Source: Negativicutes bacterium (GTDB taxonomy: Bacteria > Bacillota > Negativicutes > Veillonellales > Veillonellaceae). Taken from it: 64,000 bases of DNA. The translations under genes and the position numbers were made by a program. The notes below the pieces were generated by a model, which searched no databases, was not told the DNA's origin, and saw only the letters and a program-made list of their open reading frames with translations. The DNA is taken from positions 1 to 64,000 of the forward strand of contig SAAC01000005.1 of assembly GCA_009929605.1 (NCBI GenBank). Direction: 5' to 3'. Each line of letters begins with the position of its first letter. Positions within the stretch are counted from its first letter, which is position 1. Below, in pieces: positions 33,634 through 42,942 of this stretch.

Positions 33634-36600
33634 TCAACAGGCAGCCATTGAGGCACCAAAGGATAGTGTCTTAGATGCACAGACCTTGCTCGTTGCAGCA
33701 GCGGCAGGTTCCGGTAAAACAGCGGTATTGGTTGAACGTATTATTTCTCGCTTGAAAGATACAACGAATCCTCTATCCATTCAAGAGTTATTGGTGGTGA
33801 CTTTCACCAAGGCGGCGGCCGCAGAAATGAGTGCTCGTATTGGTGTAGCCCTAGCAAAAGAACTAGAGGCTACGGGCGATGAAGAATTAGAAAAACAACT
33901 GAATCTATTGCCATCAGCCCATATTTCAACATTGCACTCCTTCTGCCAGTGGGTCATCAAAAGTTACTTTTACCATCTCGATATGAATCCATTGTTCCGC
34001 ATTGGGAATGAAGGGGAAATGCAGCTCATGAAGCAAGAGGTGCTCAGTGAAATTGTGACGAAGGCCTATGAGGAGGATACGTATCATATATTTGAATTGG
34101 CGGATATGTTTAGTAATGACAAGTCTGACGAACAGTTGTATGAACGTATTTTGCGGCTCTATCATTATGCGATGGCCCAAAGCAATCCAAATTTGTGGCT
34201 CCAGCAAATCGTAGAGCGCTATCGTGAGATCCAAACATTGCCTCTTGTGGAAACGATGTGGGGCAAACATTTTTGGGCTGAGCAAACAGAAACGATTGAA
34301 AATTTAGTGACCAATTGTAATACTATGCAAGAATTGCTGGAAATACCAGGCGCTCCTGAGCCATGGCAAAAATTATTGGATGCCATATTGCCGAGCGTAA
34401 AATCCTTGGTGGAGGCTACAGATTGGCAATCCATGCATGAGGCGGTACAGCAGGTGCAAACCATTAAGTACGGTACTGCATCCAAAACAAAGGCATTTAA
34501 GGATGGCACTATCGATGAGGCACTAGCGGCCAGGTTCCAAGCCTTGCGCAATCAGGCAAAGGATACGCTGACGGCTATGTCATCAGGTGTATTTACTCTC
34601 ACGGAAGACGATTGGAAATCCCAAATTGAATCTCAAATTCCTATCATTGAAGGCTTGGTAAATATTACTATACATTTTCGCAAGGCTTTTGAAGCGGCGA
34701 AACAAGCAGAGGGGTTACTAGATTTTTCTGACCTGGAACATTTATGTTTAAAACTCTTGATTGAGCCTGGTACAGAGGGCAATCCACAACCATCCTCAGT
34801 GGCCCTTGAATTGCAACAGGCTTTCAAAGAGGTCATGGTCGATGAATACCAGGATACGAATGGCGTTCAAGAGGCTATCGTTAACCTCGTGTCTCGTAAG
34901 GATAATCGGTTCTATGTGGGTGATGTGAAACAATCCATCTATGGTTTCCGTATGGCGGACTCTACGTTGTTCATGAATAAATATAAAACCTATGGCGGTG
35001 TGGACGACGTAGAACGGCGTATCGACTTGGCGCAGAACTTTCGTTCTGATGAAAATGTACTGCGCGTGACGAACTTTATTTTCTATCAAATCATGACCGA
35101 GTCGGCTGCTGAACTCACCTATGGTGAAAGAGAGTCCCTCGTACCAGGTCGTATTGTTGATGATGCTCCGGCTGAATGGATAGGCGGCGATGTGGAATTA
35201 CATCTCATTGATGTATCAAAAGAGGCCATGGAAAGTAGTAGTAATGCAATAGGCGCCAGTGAGGATGAAGGCGATGAGCCTGAAAATGAGGAGCGCGAGC
35301 TAGGTTTTATTATTGAAAAAATACTGGAGCTAAAACATAATGGGTCCCTAGTACAGGAAAAGGACGGCTCCTTCCGACCTCTTGAGTGGCGAGATATTGT
35401 TATATTGCGACGTTCTCTAGCAGGTAAGGGTAATCGCATGGTTGAAGCTATGCGTAATGCAGGAATCCCAGCCTATGTCAATGAGGCATCTGGTTATTTT
35501 GAGGCCTTAGAGATTCAAATGATGTTGTCTTTGCTATCCATCATCGATAATCCAGAACAGGATTTACCAATGGCGGCTATTTTGCATTCTGGACTGGTAG
35601 GTCTTGATGCCAATGAATTAGGTCATATTCGGTTGCTTGGCAAACAATTGCCTCCTAATTCGGCACCTAATCGAACTTCGTTGTGGTCGTTGTTACCAAT
35701 CTATGCTGAACAAACTGGTGATACTCGTATCACGCAATTTGTGGCGGATATCGAACGGTGGCGCACATTGTCTCGTCGCCAAGGTGTGGCTGAATTGCTG
35801 TGGGATATTTATGAATCTAAGGATTATGTAAACTATGTAGGGGCCATGCCGAATGGTTTGGTGCGCCGTGCTAATGTAATGGCTCTCTATGAAAGAGCCA
35901 AAGATTACGAAAATGGAGGTTTCCGAGGATTATTTAGATTCCTTCGCTTTATTGAAAGTCTTCGTGATGCGGGACAAGATTTGAGCGTTGCTAATGTGGT
36001 GAGTGAGGCGGATAATGTAGTTCGTATTATGACCATTCATAAATCCAAAGGTCTTGAATTCCCTGTAGTATTCCTATCGGGGATACAAAAACAGTTTAAT
36101 ATGCTCGATTTGCGTAGCAATATGCTGCTCCACAAAACAGCAGGTATGGGTTTACAAGGGTACTATCCAGAGTATCGTGTGGTCTATCCATCTATGCCTT
36201 GGCTCTATAGTAAACGTGTCTTAGAACTGGCTTTGAAAGCAGAGGAACAGCGTATTCTCTATGTAGCACTCACACGGGCACGGGATAAATTATTTCTTAC
36301 AGGCTTTGTGAAAGGATTAGACGGTCGTGCAGAATCCCTAGGGGCACCGGCTATCGCTTGTGAAGAACAATCACTACCGAAGGATTTAATTACCAAGGCA
36401 AACTCCTATCTAGATTGGATTATTATGGCCTTTGCTCGTCATCTCGATGGGGGTAATTTAATTCGCTCTATCGTGGAAGCTGAAACAGTGGGAAATCTAG
36501 ATTTGCTAGATAAGCGATGCAAAATCAAGGTAGAACTCCATAATGGTGCTGACTATGGTCAATTAGATCGTAAGGTAGATGTAGATGACGATGTGGTGAC

Positions 36601-37447
36601 ACGCGTGGGTGCATTAGAACCAGTAAATGCGGTCACATTGGATGAGACAATAGCCAAACGATTTGACTTCCACTATGAATACCAAGAGGCTACGCAACGG
36701 GTTGCTAAAATCTCTGTAAGTGAATTAAAACGAAGATTTGCAGAACGCGATTTGGAAGCGGTAGAGGCTACGGAGGTAGTGAGTACAGAAGTAGCAGTTA
36801 ATAAAACTATTCCAACAAATATTGAAGCTAATCAAACTATTTCCTCAAATGCTGAAAAGACTGATTTACCGAACTTTCACCAAGCTGTTCAAGATTCCAT
36901 ATTTGGCCGTAAGCCAGTGATCTTGGAACATGATGCGGAGCAGGTGACTGGAGCGCAATGGGGTACGTTGATGCATGAGGCGATGCAGTGGTTGCCAGTG
37001 CAAACGTATACAGTAGATTCTATGACAACGATGCTCGATAAATTGACTCGGAATGGTCGTTTTACGAAGGAGGAACGAGCCTTGCTCAATGACAAGGCCT
37101 TGTATGAATTTTTTCATTCTGATCTCGGACAGCGCTTGGTTTCATCAAATCGTGTGGAACGAGAATTACCATTCAGTATGCTCTTTGATGGACAACGGGT
37201 GTACAAAACATTGGAGTTCGGCGAGCAGCTGTTCCTGCAAGGGATTGTGGATACGGTGTTCCAAGAGGGCGATGCTTGGGTTCTGGTGGATTATAAAACG
37301 GACCGCGTCAAGAGCCCTGATGAACTCGTGAGTCGTTATAAAATACAAATGGAACTCTATAAAGAGGCCCTAGAACGATTAACGGGGATGAAAGTAAAAG
37401 AAAGCTATATTTATAGTTTCCGTTTGCGAGAGGCTGTTAAGATATAG
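33614..37447 (+). CDS. addA: ATP-dependent helicase/nuclease subunit A
   Basis: UvrD-like helicase and nuclease partner of AddB. Seen: Walker A AAAGSGKTAVLVERI, FTKAAAAEMSARI, DEYQDTN, GDVKQSIYGFR, AQNFRSDENVL, TIHKSKGLEFPVVFL, LYVALTRARDKL, and nuclease residues in GTLMHEAMQWL and WVLVDYKTDRV. 1277 aa. The ATG at 33614 follows AAAGGAGGTGA (ATG at 33617 also possible). Residues between the helicase and nuclease (about 1060-1100) form a Thr/Glu/Val-rich linker. Confidence 0.97.
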   Translation: MMKWTADQQAAIEAPKDSVLDAQTLLVAAAAGSGKTAVLVERIISRLKDTTNPLSIQELLVVTFTKAAAAEMSARIGVALAKELEATGDEELEKQLNLLPSAHISTLHSFCQWVIKSYFYHLDMNPLFRIGNEGEMQLMKQEVLSEIVTKAYEEDTYHIFELADMFSNDKSDEQLYERILRLYHYAMAQSNPNLWLQQIVERYREIQTLPLVETMWGKHFWAEQTETIENLVTNCNTMQELLEIPGAPEPWQKLLDAILPSVKSLVEATDWQSMHEAVQQVQTIKYGTASKTKAFKDGTIDEALAARFQALRNQAKDTLTAMSSGVFTLTEDDWKSQIESQIPIIEGLVNITIHFRKAFEAAKQAEGLLDFSDLEHLCLKLLIEPGTEGNPQPSSVALELQQAFKEVMVDEYQDTNGVQEAIVNLVSRKDNRFYVGDVKQSIYGFRMADSTLFMNKYKTYGGVDDVERRIDLAQNFRSDENVLRVTNFIFYQIMTESAAELTYGERESLVPGRIVDDAPAEWIGGDVELHLIDVSKEAMESSSNAIGASEDEGDEPENEERELGFIIEKILELKHNGSLVQEKDGSFRPLEWRDIVILRRSLAGKGNRMVEAMRNAGIPAYVNEASGYFEALEIQMMLSLLSIIDNPEQDLPMAAILHSGLVGLDANELGHIRLLGKQLPPNSAPNRTSLWSLLPIYAEQTGDTRITQFVADIERWRTLSRRQGVAELLWDIYESKDYVNYVGAMPNGLVRRANVMALYERAKDYENGGFRGLFRFLRFIESLRDAGQDLSVANVVSEADNVVRIMTIHKSKGLEFPVVFLSGIQKQFNMLDLRSNMLLHKTAGMGLQGYYPEYRVVYPSMPWLYSKRVLELALKAEEQRILYVALTRARDKLFLTGFVKGLDGRAESLGAPAIACEEQSLPKDLITKANSYLDWIIMAFARHLDGGNLIRSIVEAETVGNLDLLDKRCKIKVELHNGADYGQLDRKVDVDDDVVTRVGALEPVNAVTLDETIAKRFDFHYEYQEATQRVAKISVSELKRRFAERDLEAVEATEVVSTEVAVNKTIPTNIEANQTISSNAEKTDLPNFHQAVQDSIFGRKPVILEHDAEQVTGAQWGTLMHEAMQWLPVQTYTVDSMTTMLDKLTRNGRFTKEERALLNDKALYEFFHSDLGQRLVSSNRVERELPFSMLFDGQRVYKTLEFGEQLFLQGIVDTVFQEGDAWVLVDYKTDRVKSPDELVSRYKIQMELYKEALERLTGMKVKESYIYSFRLREAVKI

Positions 37448-37540
37448 AGTACTCAATCTGACTGGACATTAAATTAGCATTGCGTTGAATGCGGATTGCA
37501 TATAAATAGCAGATAGCTTGAATTTTCACAATTACATACA

Positions 37541-37580
37541 AAAACAAGGACGGCGTTGAGGAGAATGCAGTCCTTGTTTT
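37541..37580. terminator. Bidirectional terminator between addA and sod
   Basis: Stem AAAACAAGGAC / GTCCTTGTTTT with an 18-base loop; T-runs on both strands serve the converging addA and sod genes. Confidence 0.88.
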
Positions 37581-37601
37581 ATATTGAGGTTTTGTGAAGT
37601 T

Positions 37602-38210
37602 TTATTTTGCTGCTTCGTAGTGTTTGTTTACAACGTCCCAGTTAACAACGTTCCAGAACGCGGAGATGTAGTCTGGACGAACGTTTCTGTATTTCAAGTA
37701 GTAGGCATGTTCCCATACGTCTAATGCTAATACAGGTGTTTTTCCTTCGCTAGCAGGTGTATCTTGGTTAGCAGTGGATACGACTTCTAATTTGCCGTTG
37801 TTTACAACGAGCCAAGCCCAGCCGGAGCCGAAACGAGTAGCCGCAGCTTTGTTGAATTCAGCTTGGAATGCCTCAAAGCTACCGAAAGCTTCGTCAATAG
37901 CAGCAGCGATAGGACCAGTTGGTGCACCACCAGCATTAGGGCCCATTACTTCCCAGAAGAAAGTGTGGTTAGCATGACCGCCACCATTGTTGCGAACAGC
38001 TGTACGAATTGCTTCTGGAACTGCGTCGAGGTCTGCAACTAATTCATCAACAGATTTAGTTGCTAATTCAGGGTAATTCTCAACTGCAGCATTTAAATTT
38101 GTTACATATGCATTATGGTGTTTATCATGATGGATACGCATTGTTTCTTCATCAATATGCGGTTCTAGGGCATTATAATCATAAGGTAGTTCAGGTAATG
38201 TGTAAGCCAT
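37602..38210 (-). CDS. sodA: Fe/Mn superoxide dismutase
   Basis: Converts superoxide to peroxide and oxygen. Seen: N-terminal [18 protein letters not shown], metal ligands His in [13 protein letters not shown] and [11 protein letters not shown], and Asp/His in [12 protein letters not shown]. 202 aa is standard, no signal peptide. Gly-Gly in [11 protein letters not shown] is more like Mn/cambialistic enzymes; the metal cannot be settled by eye. It has its own promoter. In an anaerobe this indicates exposure to air. Confidence 0.97.
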   Translation of the reverse strand: MAYTLPELPYDYNALEPHIDEETMRIHHDKHHNAYVTNLNAAVENYPELATKSVDELVADLDAVPEAIRTAVRNNGGGHANHTFFWEVMGPNAGGAPTGPIAAAIDEAFGSFEAFQAEFNKAAATRFGSGWAWLVVNNGKLEVVSTANQDTPASEGKTPVLALDVWEHAYYLKYRNVRPDYISAFWNVVNWDVVNKHYEAAK

Positions 38211-38259
38211 GATAGCCTCCTTGTTAACTTTTGAAATGATAATTAATATCTTTAATAAA

Positions 38260-38288
38260 AGTATAGCAAAGATACATCTAATTGTCTA
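38260..38288 (-). promoter_or_regulatory. Promoter of sodA
   Basis: On the minus strand TAGACA (38288-38283), 17 bases, TATACT (38265-38260). Just downstream, GATAATTAATATC-like AT-rich near-palindrome (38238-38250) could bind a metal or redox regulator, which is a guess. Confidence 0.65.
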
Positions 38289-38367
38289 GAAGTGAATTTG
38301 TAAATTTCGATATAGAGTTTTGCAAGAGGTTATTATAGATTGTAACTATTGATTATATAGGTAATAT

Positions 38368-38412
38368 AAAAATCGGATCATTGCTGTGTTATGGCAATGA
38401 TCCGATTTTTTA
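38368..38412. terminator. Terminator of thiED (also usable from the other side)
   Basis: AAAAATCGGATCATTGC / GCAATGATCCGATTTTT, a 17-bp perfect stem with a 9-base loop, T-rich on both strands. Confidence 0.93.
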
Positions 38413-38421
38413 TGTTATCTT

Positions 38422-39888
38422 CTATAATTCATTTTTAATCTTTACCCCATGTTCCAACGGGCCACTGCCTTGGCCCAAATCAAGCATAGCACTCAATGTA
38501 AGGGAGATATAGCGTTTAGCACGTTCAATGGATTCGAGGAGGGGATATCCTTTGGCCAAGTTAGAGGCGATTGCACTAGATAATGTGCAGCCTGTGCCAT
38601 GGGTGTTAGGATTCTGAATACGTTGGCCTGTAATCCAGTGAATACCATTGGCATCATAGACTAAATCGTTAGCGTCATTGATTGTATGACCACCTTTTAG
38701 TAAGATGGTACAACCATATGTATCGAAAATAGTTTTTGCTGCGTGTTCCATATCGGTGGCTGTTTTTATACTTTCACGAGAAAGAATTTCTGCCTCTGGA
38801 ATGTTCGGAGTGATTACTGTGGCCAGTGGTAATAGATCATTTACCAACGCATCTAGGGCGTTTTCATCGATGAGGCGGGCCCCACTGGTGGCTACCATAA
38901 CTGGATCTAGAACCACAGGTTTTGCATCGTATTGGCGTAATTTTTCAGCAACCACTTGGATGAGTTCTTTGGTGGATAGCATACCTATTTTTACTGCATC
39001 AGGGCGAATATCCGTGAATACTGCATCTAATTGTTCCCCTAGGAATTGAGGGGTTGTATTGAAAATAGATGTAACACCTGTAGTATTTTGGGCGGTTAAT
39101 GCTGTAATAGCACTCATGCCGTACACATGGTGGGCCATCATCGTTTTTAAATCTGCTTGAATGCCGGCACCACCGCTAGAATCACTGCCCGCAATGGTAA
39201 GGGCTGTGTGAGGGAGGACCATACGATTTGCTTTTTGGGCGATGCGAGATGTTTTTGTTTCGATATCCGCATCGTTGAAAATATCGCTGATAATGGCAAA
39301 TCCTGCAAGACCAGTTGTATCGAGTTGGTCCATATTGGACTCAGTGATACCGCCGATGGCTACGACAGGAATGGGGATACTGCGACAAATCGTTTCGAAT
39401 GCTTTGTGACTGAGTGGTGTGGCATCGTTTTTTGTACCTGTTGCGAATACGGCACCAGAACCTACATAATCGGCGCCTTCCTCGTAGGCACGAATAGCGT
39501 CGTCTAATTTATTAGCAGTGAGACCGATGATAACATCGTCGCCTAGAATTTTGCGGGCCTCCGCAATCGGCATATCGTCTTGGCCGATGTGAACGCCATC
39601 AGCCTTGATGTCTGCGGCGAGCTGTACATTATCGTCAATCAAAAAAGGCACATTGTATTGTTTACAAAGTGCCTGAATTAATAGGGCCTCTTCACGCATC
39701 AATTCAGGTGTTATGGTTATCGTTTTTGTTGAATCTTTCGGGTCAATGATGGATCCTTTGCGGCGCAATTGAATGATGGTAGCGCCACCCTTTAGTGATT
39801 GTTCTACTTGGTCGGCTAATTCTTGACCAGTTGGGTACGTTGGTGGTGTGATAACATAAACTGCTAATTGTGAACGTGTGAGTTTCAT
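38422..39888 (-). CDS. thiED: Fused thiamin-phosphate synthase and HMP(-P) kinase
   Basis: Two thiamin enzymes in one chain. Residues 1-222 are ThiE: PPTYPTGQELADQVEQSL, IIQLRRKG, FLIDDNVQLA, GVHIGQDD, YVGSGAVFATGTK and VVAIGGI. Residues from about 224 are ThiD: LTIAGSDSSGGAGIQADLK, AITALTAQNT, VLDPVMVATSG, TPNIPEAE, LLKGGH and THGTGCTLSSAIA. 488 aa. The ATG at 39888 follows GGAGGCC; the upstream extension of the frame runs through the riboswitch and is not coding. Regulated by the TPP riboswitch immediately upstream. Confidence 0.96.
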   Translation of the reverse strand: MKLTRSQLAVYVITPPTYPTGQELADQVEQSLKGGATIIQLRRKGSIIDPKDSTKTITITPELMREEALLIQALCKQYNVPFLIDDNVQLAADIKADGVHIGQDDMPIAEARKILGDDVIIGLTANKLDDAIRAYEEGADYVGSGAVFATGTKNDATPLSHKAFETICRSIPIPVVAIGGITESNMDQLDTTGLAGFAIISDIFNDADIETKTSRIAQKANRMVLPHTALTIAGSDSSGGAGIQADLKTMMAHHVYGMSAITALTAQNTTGVTSIFNTTPQFLGEQLDAVFTDIRPDAVKIGMLSTKELIQVVAEKLRQYDAKPVVLDPVMVATSGARLIDENALDALVNDLLPLATVITPNIPEAEILSRESIKTATDMEHAAKTIFDTYGCTILLKGGHTINDANDLVYDANGIHWITGQRIQNPNTHGTGCTLSSAIASNLAKGYPLLESIERAKRYISLTLSAMLDLGQGSGPLEHGVKIKNEL

Positions 39889-39893
39889 AGTGG

Positions 39894-39970
39894 CCTCCGT
39901 TGGCATTATCCAAATCAGGTTGCGGGTAAAAGCTTTGCTTACTCTCAGCTCGTTAGAGCTCCCCTCTATT
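39894..39970 (-). promoter_or_regulatory. TPP riboswitch (THI element) of thiED
   Basis: On the minus strand GGGGAGC, CTGAGAGTAAGC, ACCCGCAACCTGATTTGGAT and AATGCCAACGGAGG, the TPP-aptamer landmarks in order. The last GGAGG is also the ribosome-binding site of thiED, and ATAG at the 5' edge can pair with CTAT that runs into the ATG, so ligand binding should block translation. Confidence 0.93.
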
Positions 39971-40088
39971 GAATATGTAGTTTTAATAAATACGTATTTA
40001 CAGTTTGCAATTAAACTTGCTATATATCCCTTTTTGGTAGACAAAAAAAGTATGTAATTCATTATACCTTTAGTATATGCTTATATAA

Positions 40089-40988
40089 CTATTTTTTTGT
40101 TGGTGCATACACACGCAATACGCCAGGTAATACCTTCATATCTAGGGGCATACAAGGACCTTTGTCACCATCGATATTGGTTGGGAAATTTTCTACATCG
40201 GATAGTAATTCAATACGCGCTTGCTGGACTTTCAAAATCGTAGCATATCTAGAGTTATAAATGGAACCGCTCATGATGAGTGGTAAAACGCTTAAAATAT
40301 CCATGATGAAATATTCTTTAAATATGATGATACGCATGTAACCGTCATCGACGCTAGCACTAGGCATAAAGCGTTCAAAGCTGGATACTACATTGGTCAG
40401 TAATGCTAAGACGAGGGGAGATTTACAGACGAAATCATGATCCTCTGTAACAATATGATACGTATAGTCTTTGGTGGTAAACAGTGCTTGACCAGCTCGC
40501 AAGAAATAGGCGAGCGGCCCTAGAATTTGTTTTTCCTTTGGCGATACTTCTTCTACCACCTTAGGTATTACACCAGCAGCGACGTTATTACAGAAATAGC
40601 GATCGTTGCAATGGCCGATATCGATAGAGCGAATATTGTCATGTGAAAGTGCACGAATCGCCTCAAGAGGTCGTCTTGGGATATTTAGGGCCCGCGCCAT
40701 ATCATTTACAGTACCTACGGGAATGAAACCAAAGTTTGTATTGAACCCACCTTGGGCGATACCGTTGACAGTTTCGCTAACAGTACCATCACCACCCATA
40801 CAGAATACAGCGTTAAAACCAGCTTCCGTGGCCTCACGAGCGAATCGAGTGGCATCACCATTACCGGCGGTAAATTTTACTTCAATTGTGTCGAATAGAG
40901 TGCTTAACTTCCACTCTAATTCCATAACGTATCGACGCGCAGCACCGCCACCAGATACGGGATTTATGATGACCAAACAACGACTCAT
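40089..40988 (-). CDS. Diacylglycerol kinase-like lipid kinase (YegS/BmrU family)
   Basis: Soluble or peripheral enzyme that phosphorylates a lipid such as diacylglycerol. Seen: N-terminal VIINPVSGGGAARRY, the nucleotide motif FCMGGDGTVSETVNGI, GTVNDMARALNIPR, and FCNNVAAGV. 299 aa is typical of DAGK_cat proteins. The ATG at 40988 is followed directly by the conserved start. It lies upstream of the thiED leader but is likely a separate unit. The lipid substrate is unknown. Confidence 0.92.
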   Translation of the reverse strand: MSRCLVIINPVSGGGAARRYVMELEWKLSTLFDTIEVKFTAGNGDATRFAREATEAGFNAVFCMGGDGTVSETVNGIAQGGFNTNFGFIPVGTVNDMARALNIPRRPLEAIRALSHDNIRSIDIGHCNDRYFCNNVAAGVIPKVVEEVSPKEKQILGPLAYFLRAGQALFTTKDYTYHIVTEDHDFVCKSPLVLALLTNVVSSFERFMPSASVDDGYMRIIIFKEYFIMDILSVLPLIMSGSIYNSRYATILKVQQARIELLSDVENFPTNIDGDKGPCMPLDMKVLPGVLRVYAPTKK

Positions 40989-41029
40989 GGTGCAAACCTC
41001 TTCTAGATTGATGAGTAACTATCAAATAA

Positions 41030-41072
41030 AACTGTCTGTTAAATTGACAGTCAAACGTACAGTTCGTATAAT
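41030..41072 (+). promoter_or_regulatory. Consensus promoter with inverted repeat, GntR gene
   Basis: TTGACA (41044-41049), 17 bases, TATAAT (41067-41072): a perfect sigma-70 consensus. An inverted repeat ACTGTC / GACAGT (41030-41050 region) overlaps the -35 and ACAGT recurs in the spacer, so autorepression by the encoded regulator is plausible. Confidence 0.75.
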
Positions 41073-41216
41073 GAGATTGATGTGCACATATAGATGTTTT
41101 AGATATCCTCTAGCACATACTTACCCCTTATATTATACCTGTATTCCACATTTAGTGAAAGTGGAAAAGTATAGTAAATTTCATTTGTCTAGATTAGATA
41201 GAAGTGAGCGATTATT

Positions 41217-41924
41217 GTGGCTAAAAAAGAAGCGTATAAATTACAAGCAGTAGATTCTATTGAACGTTTACCATTAAGTGAGCAAGTATATATCACCTTA
41301 AAGCAAGCTATTTTACGAGGTGATCTTCAACCAACAGAAAAGTTGAACGAAGTAAAAATCGCAGAACAATTAAAAGTGAGTGCTACGCCAGTACGTGAAG
41401 CATTCCGTAAGTTGGCAAAGGATAACCTCGTTGTTATCGTGCCTTGGAAAGGTGTAACTGTAAAAGGTGATACCCCAGAAGAAATCGTTGCCTTGTACCA
41501 ATGCCGCGAAGTAATGGAAGGCTTAGGTGCGCGCCTTTGTGCTGAACGTGCTACAGAGGAACAAATTGAAGAGTTAAAAACATTAGCAATTGAGATGCAT
41601 AGTATCGAAGATGCAAGAGAACGTGTAGAAGTGAATAGTCGTTTCCACTCTATGATTTCTACATTCTCTGGAAATGATAGTGTAGTAGATTATCTAGCTG
41701 ATTTCCGCGAACGTGTAAACCGTGATATGTACATCAGCTCTTTTAATTCTGGCCGTACGCGCGAATGTGATGATGAGCATGATCACATTATCCAAGCTAT
41801 TGAAAATCATGATGGTGAAGCTGCAGAAGCAGCTATGCGTTTACATATTCGGAATGCCTTTGTGTTTAAGAAGGCGACTGCTGAAATTGCGGAAAGGGCT
41901 AAAGAAGCTAAAACCGAATTATAA
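41217..41924 (+). CDS. GntR-family regulator with FCD domain
   Basis: FadR-subfamily transcription factor. Seen: winged helix with LSEQVYITLKQAILRGDLQP, LNEVKIAEQLKVSATPVREA, and a C-terminal helical FCD ligand domain whose metal-binding residues fit CREVMEG, NSRFHSMI and DDEHDHIIQAI with RLHIRNAF. 235 aa. GTG start at 41217 with only a weak ribosome site. Such regulators often control lactate, gluconate or amino-acid genes; the target is unknown. Its 5' leader is about 140 nt. Confidence 0.92.
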   Translation: MAKKEAYKLQAVDSIERLPLSEQVYITLKQAILRGDLQPTEKLNEVKIAEQLKVSATPVREAFRKLAKDNLVVIVPWKGVTVKGDTPEEIVALYQCREVMEGLGARLCAERATEEQIEELKTLAIEMHSIEDARERVEVNSRFHSMISTFSGNDSVVDYLADFRERVNRDMYISSFNSGRTRECDDEHDHIIQAIENHDGEAAEAAMRLHIRNAFVFKKATAEIAERAKEAKTEL

Positions 41925-42210
41925 TTTTATGGGCTCCGCATTATATCCTCATTTATGGAGTCTAGATCTATTCTATAATTTGTAGTAGTTTTACAAAGAT
42001 ATTTTATGTTTAGTAAAATTTCTATAGAAAATCATTTTTATGTTTTTTAACAGTGGACAAATGTAGGTTTATGCAAAAATGTAATTAAATATAATTAAAA
42101 AGAATGATGTAGATTATATATAGTTTTATAAGTATAAAATTAGTTGTAAAAAACATGCATTAATTAGTTACATAAATATGTTCATTTGTAAAACTAATTA
42201 ATAAGTACTC

Positions 42211-42329
42211 TTTACAAGGACATTTTATTTGTGCTATACTCTCTTTGGATATACTTCCTAGTATATCTGGGGCAATCCCCCAAAGCCCCATGACATTTGA
42301 TTTGCATTCAAATGTTCTCTCTCTTTTTT
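42211..42329 (+). ncRNA. Candidate small RNA with own promoter and terminator
   Basis: Promoter TTTACA (42211-42216), 18 bases, TATACT (42235-42240). The predicted transcript (about 42247-42329, 83 nt) folds into three hairpins: GATATACT-tcct-AGTATATC, TGGGG-caatc-CCCCA, and ACATTTGA-tttgcat-TCAAATGT followed by TCTCTCTCTTTTTT. A C-rich single strand (CAAAGCCCCATG) separates the second and third. No open frame of note lies in it. The 41925-42210 stretch is AT-rich with nothing else seen. Confidence 0.7.
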
Positions 42330-42333
42330 CTCA

Positions 42334-42371
42334 AACATAAAAGCCCCGACTTTAGTCGGGGCTTTTATGTT
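42334..42371. terminator. Terminator of the XRE regulator gene
   Basis: Perfect 17-bp stem AACATAAAAGCCCCGAC / GTCGGGGCTTTTATGTT with loop TTTA; it includes the stop codon of the minus-strand gene. The terminator of the candidate small RNA lies just before it. Confidence 0.92.
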
Positions 42372-42708
42372 GTCTAGAATGTTTTGTATACTGAGCAATC
42401 ATATAGGTTTCACAGACTTTATAGTCACGGCTCTTAATCTGTAATAATTGACCGGGGTCTACATCGAGAGCATCAGCTAATTTAAATAATACTTCAATAG
42501 AAATTCCAGGTATACCAACACCTGACTCTAACTTGCTAAGATAGCTCCGGCTGATGCCTACTTGCTTAGCAAGTTCTTTTTGTGTAAGCGCTGCAGCCAT
42601 GCGGAGTGCAGAAATTTTACGAGCCAAGCAAAGGTATTTTAATTTCATTTCCGGTGTTTGATAGGTGGTTGTTTTTAAATATGGGCAAGATAAACTTGGT
42701 TTTGTCAT
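42352..42708 (-). CDS. XRE-family helix-turn-helix regulator
   Basis: 118-aa DNA-binding protein. Seen: central Cro/CI HTH with LRMAAALTQKELAKQVGIS and RSYLSKLESGVGIPGISIEV then LADALDVDPGQLL; short flanks with three Cys (CPYL, CLARK, CETY). The start follows AAGGAGG. It is divergent from crcB and the next gene; copies of ATGCAAAAAT lie in the shared intergenic region. Its targets are unknown. Confidence 0.88.
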   Translation of the reverse strand: MTKPSLSCPYLKTTTYQTPEMKLKYLCLARKISALRMAAALTQKELAKQVGISRSYLSKLESGVGIPGISIEVLFKLADALDVDPGQLLQIKSRDYKVCETYMIAQYTKHSRQHKSPD

Positions 42709-42870
42709 ACTGAACCTCCTTGGATCTAATAATGATTACATGGTGCGTTACAATTGTTTTGAATCATGCGTTGTTTTTTCTTTGTCATCTATATGCTTCT
42801 GTGTAAATATAGTATACTGAGATAGTGCGTTAGGGTCTAATCAGTAGTTTGTCTAAAATGAGCATATTTT

Positions 42871-42900
42871 ATGCAAAAATACCCCTAAAAATGCAAAAAT
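42871..42900. promoter_or_regulatory. Two ATGCAAAAAT copies, 20 bp apart
   Basis: ATGCAAAAAT at 42871-42880 and 42891-42900, in phase at two helical turns, between the XRE gene and crcB. A third copy is at 42071-42080 upstream of the small RNA. Candidate binding sites; the protein is a guess. Confidence 0.4.
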
Positions 42901-42942
42901 TTGATTTATTTGCAATACTTTTTGTGGAAAGTGTACAATTTT

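Noticed and set aside
39889-40062. N-terminal extension of thiED by 58 residues
   Set aside because: The extension translates the TPP riboswitch; the real start has a ribosome site at 39888.
42709-42942. Fluoride riboswitch before crcB
   Set aside because: The conserved aptamer pattern (GGCGATGG...CGCC-like) is absent.
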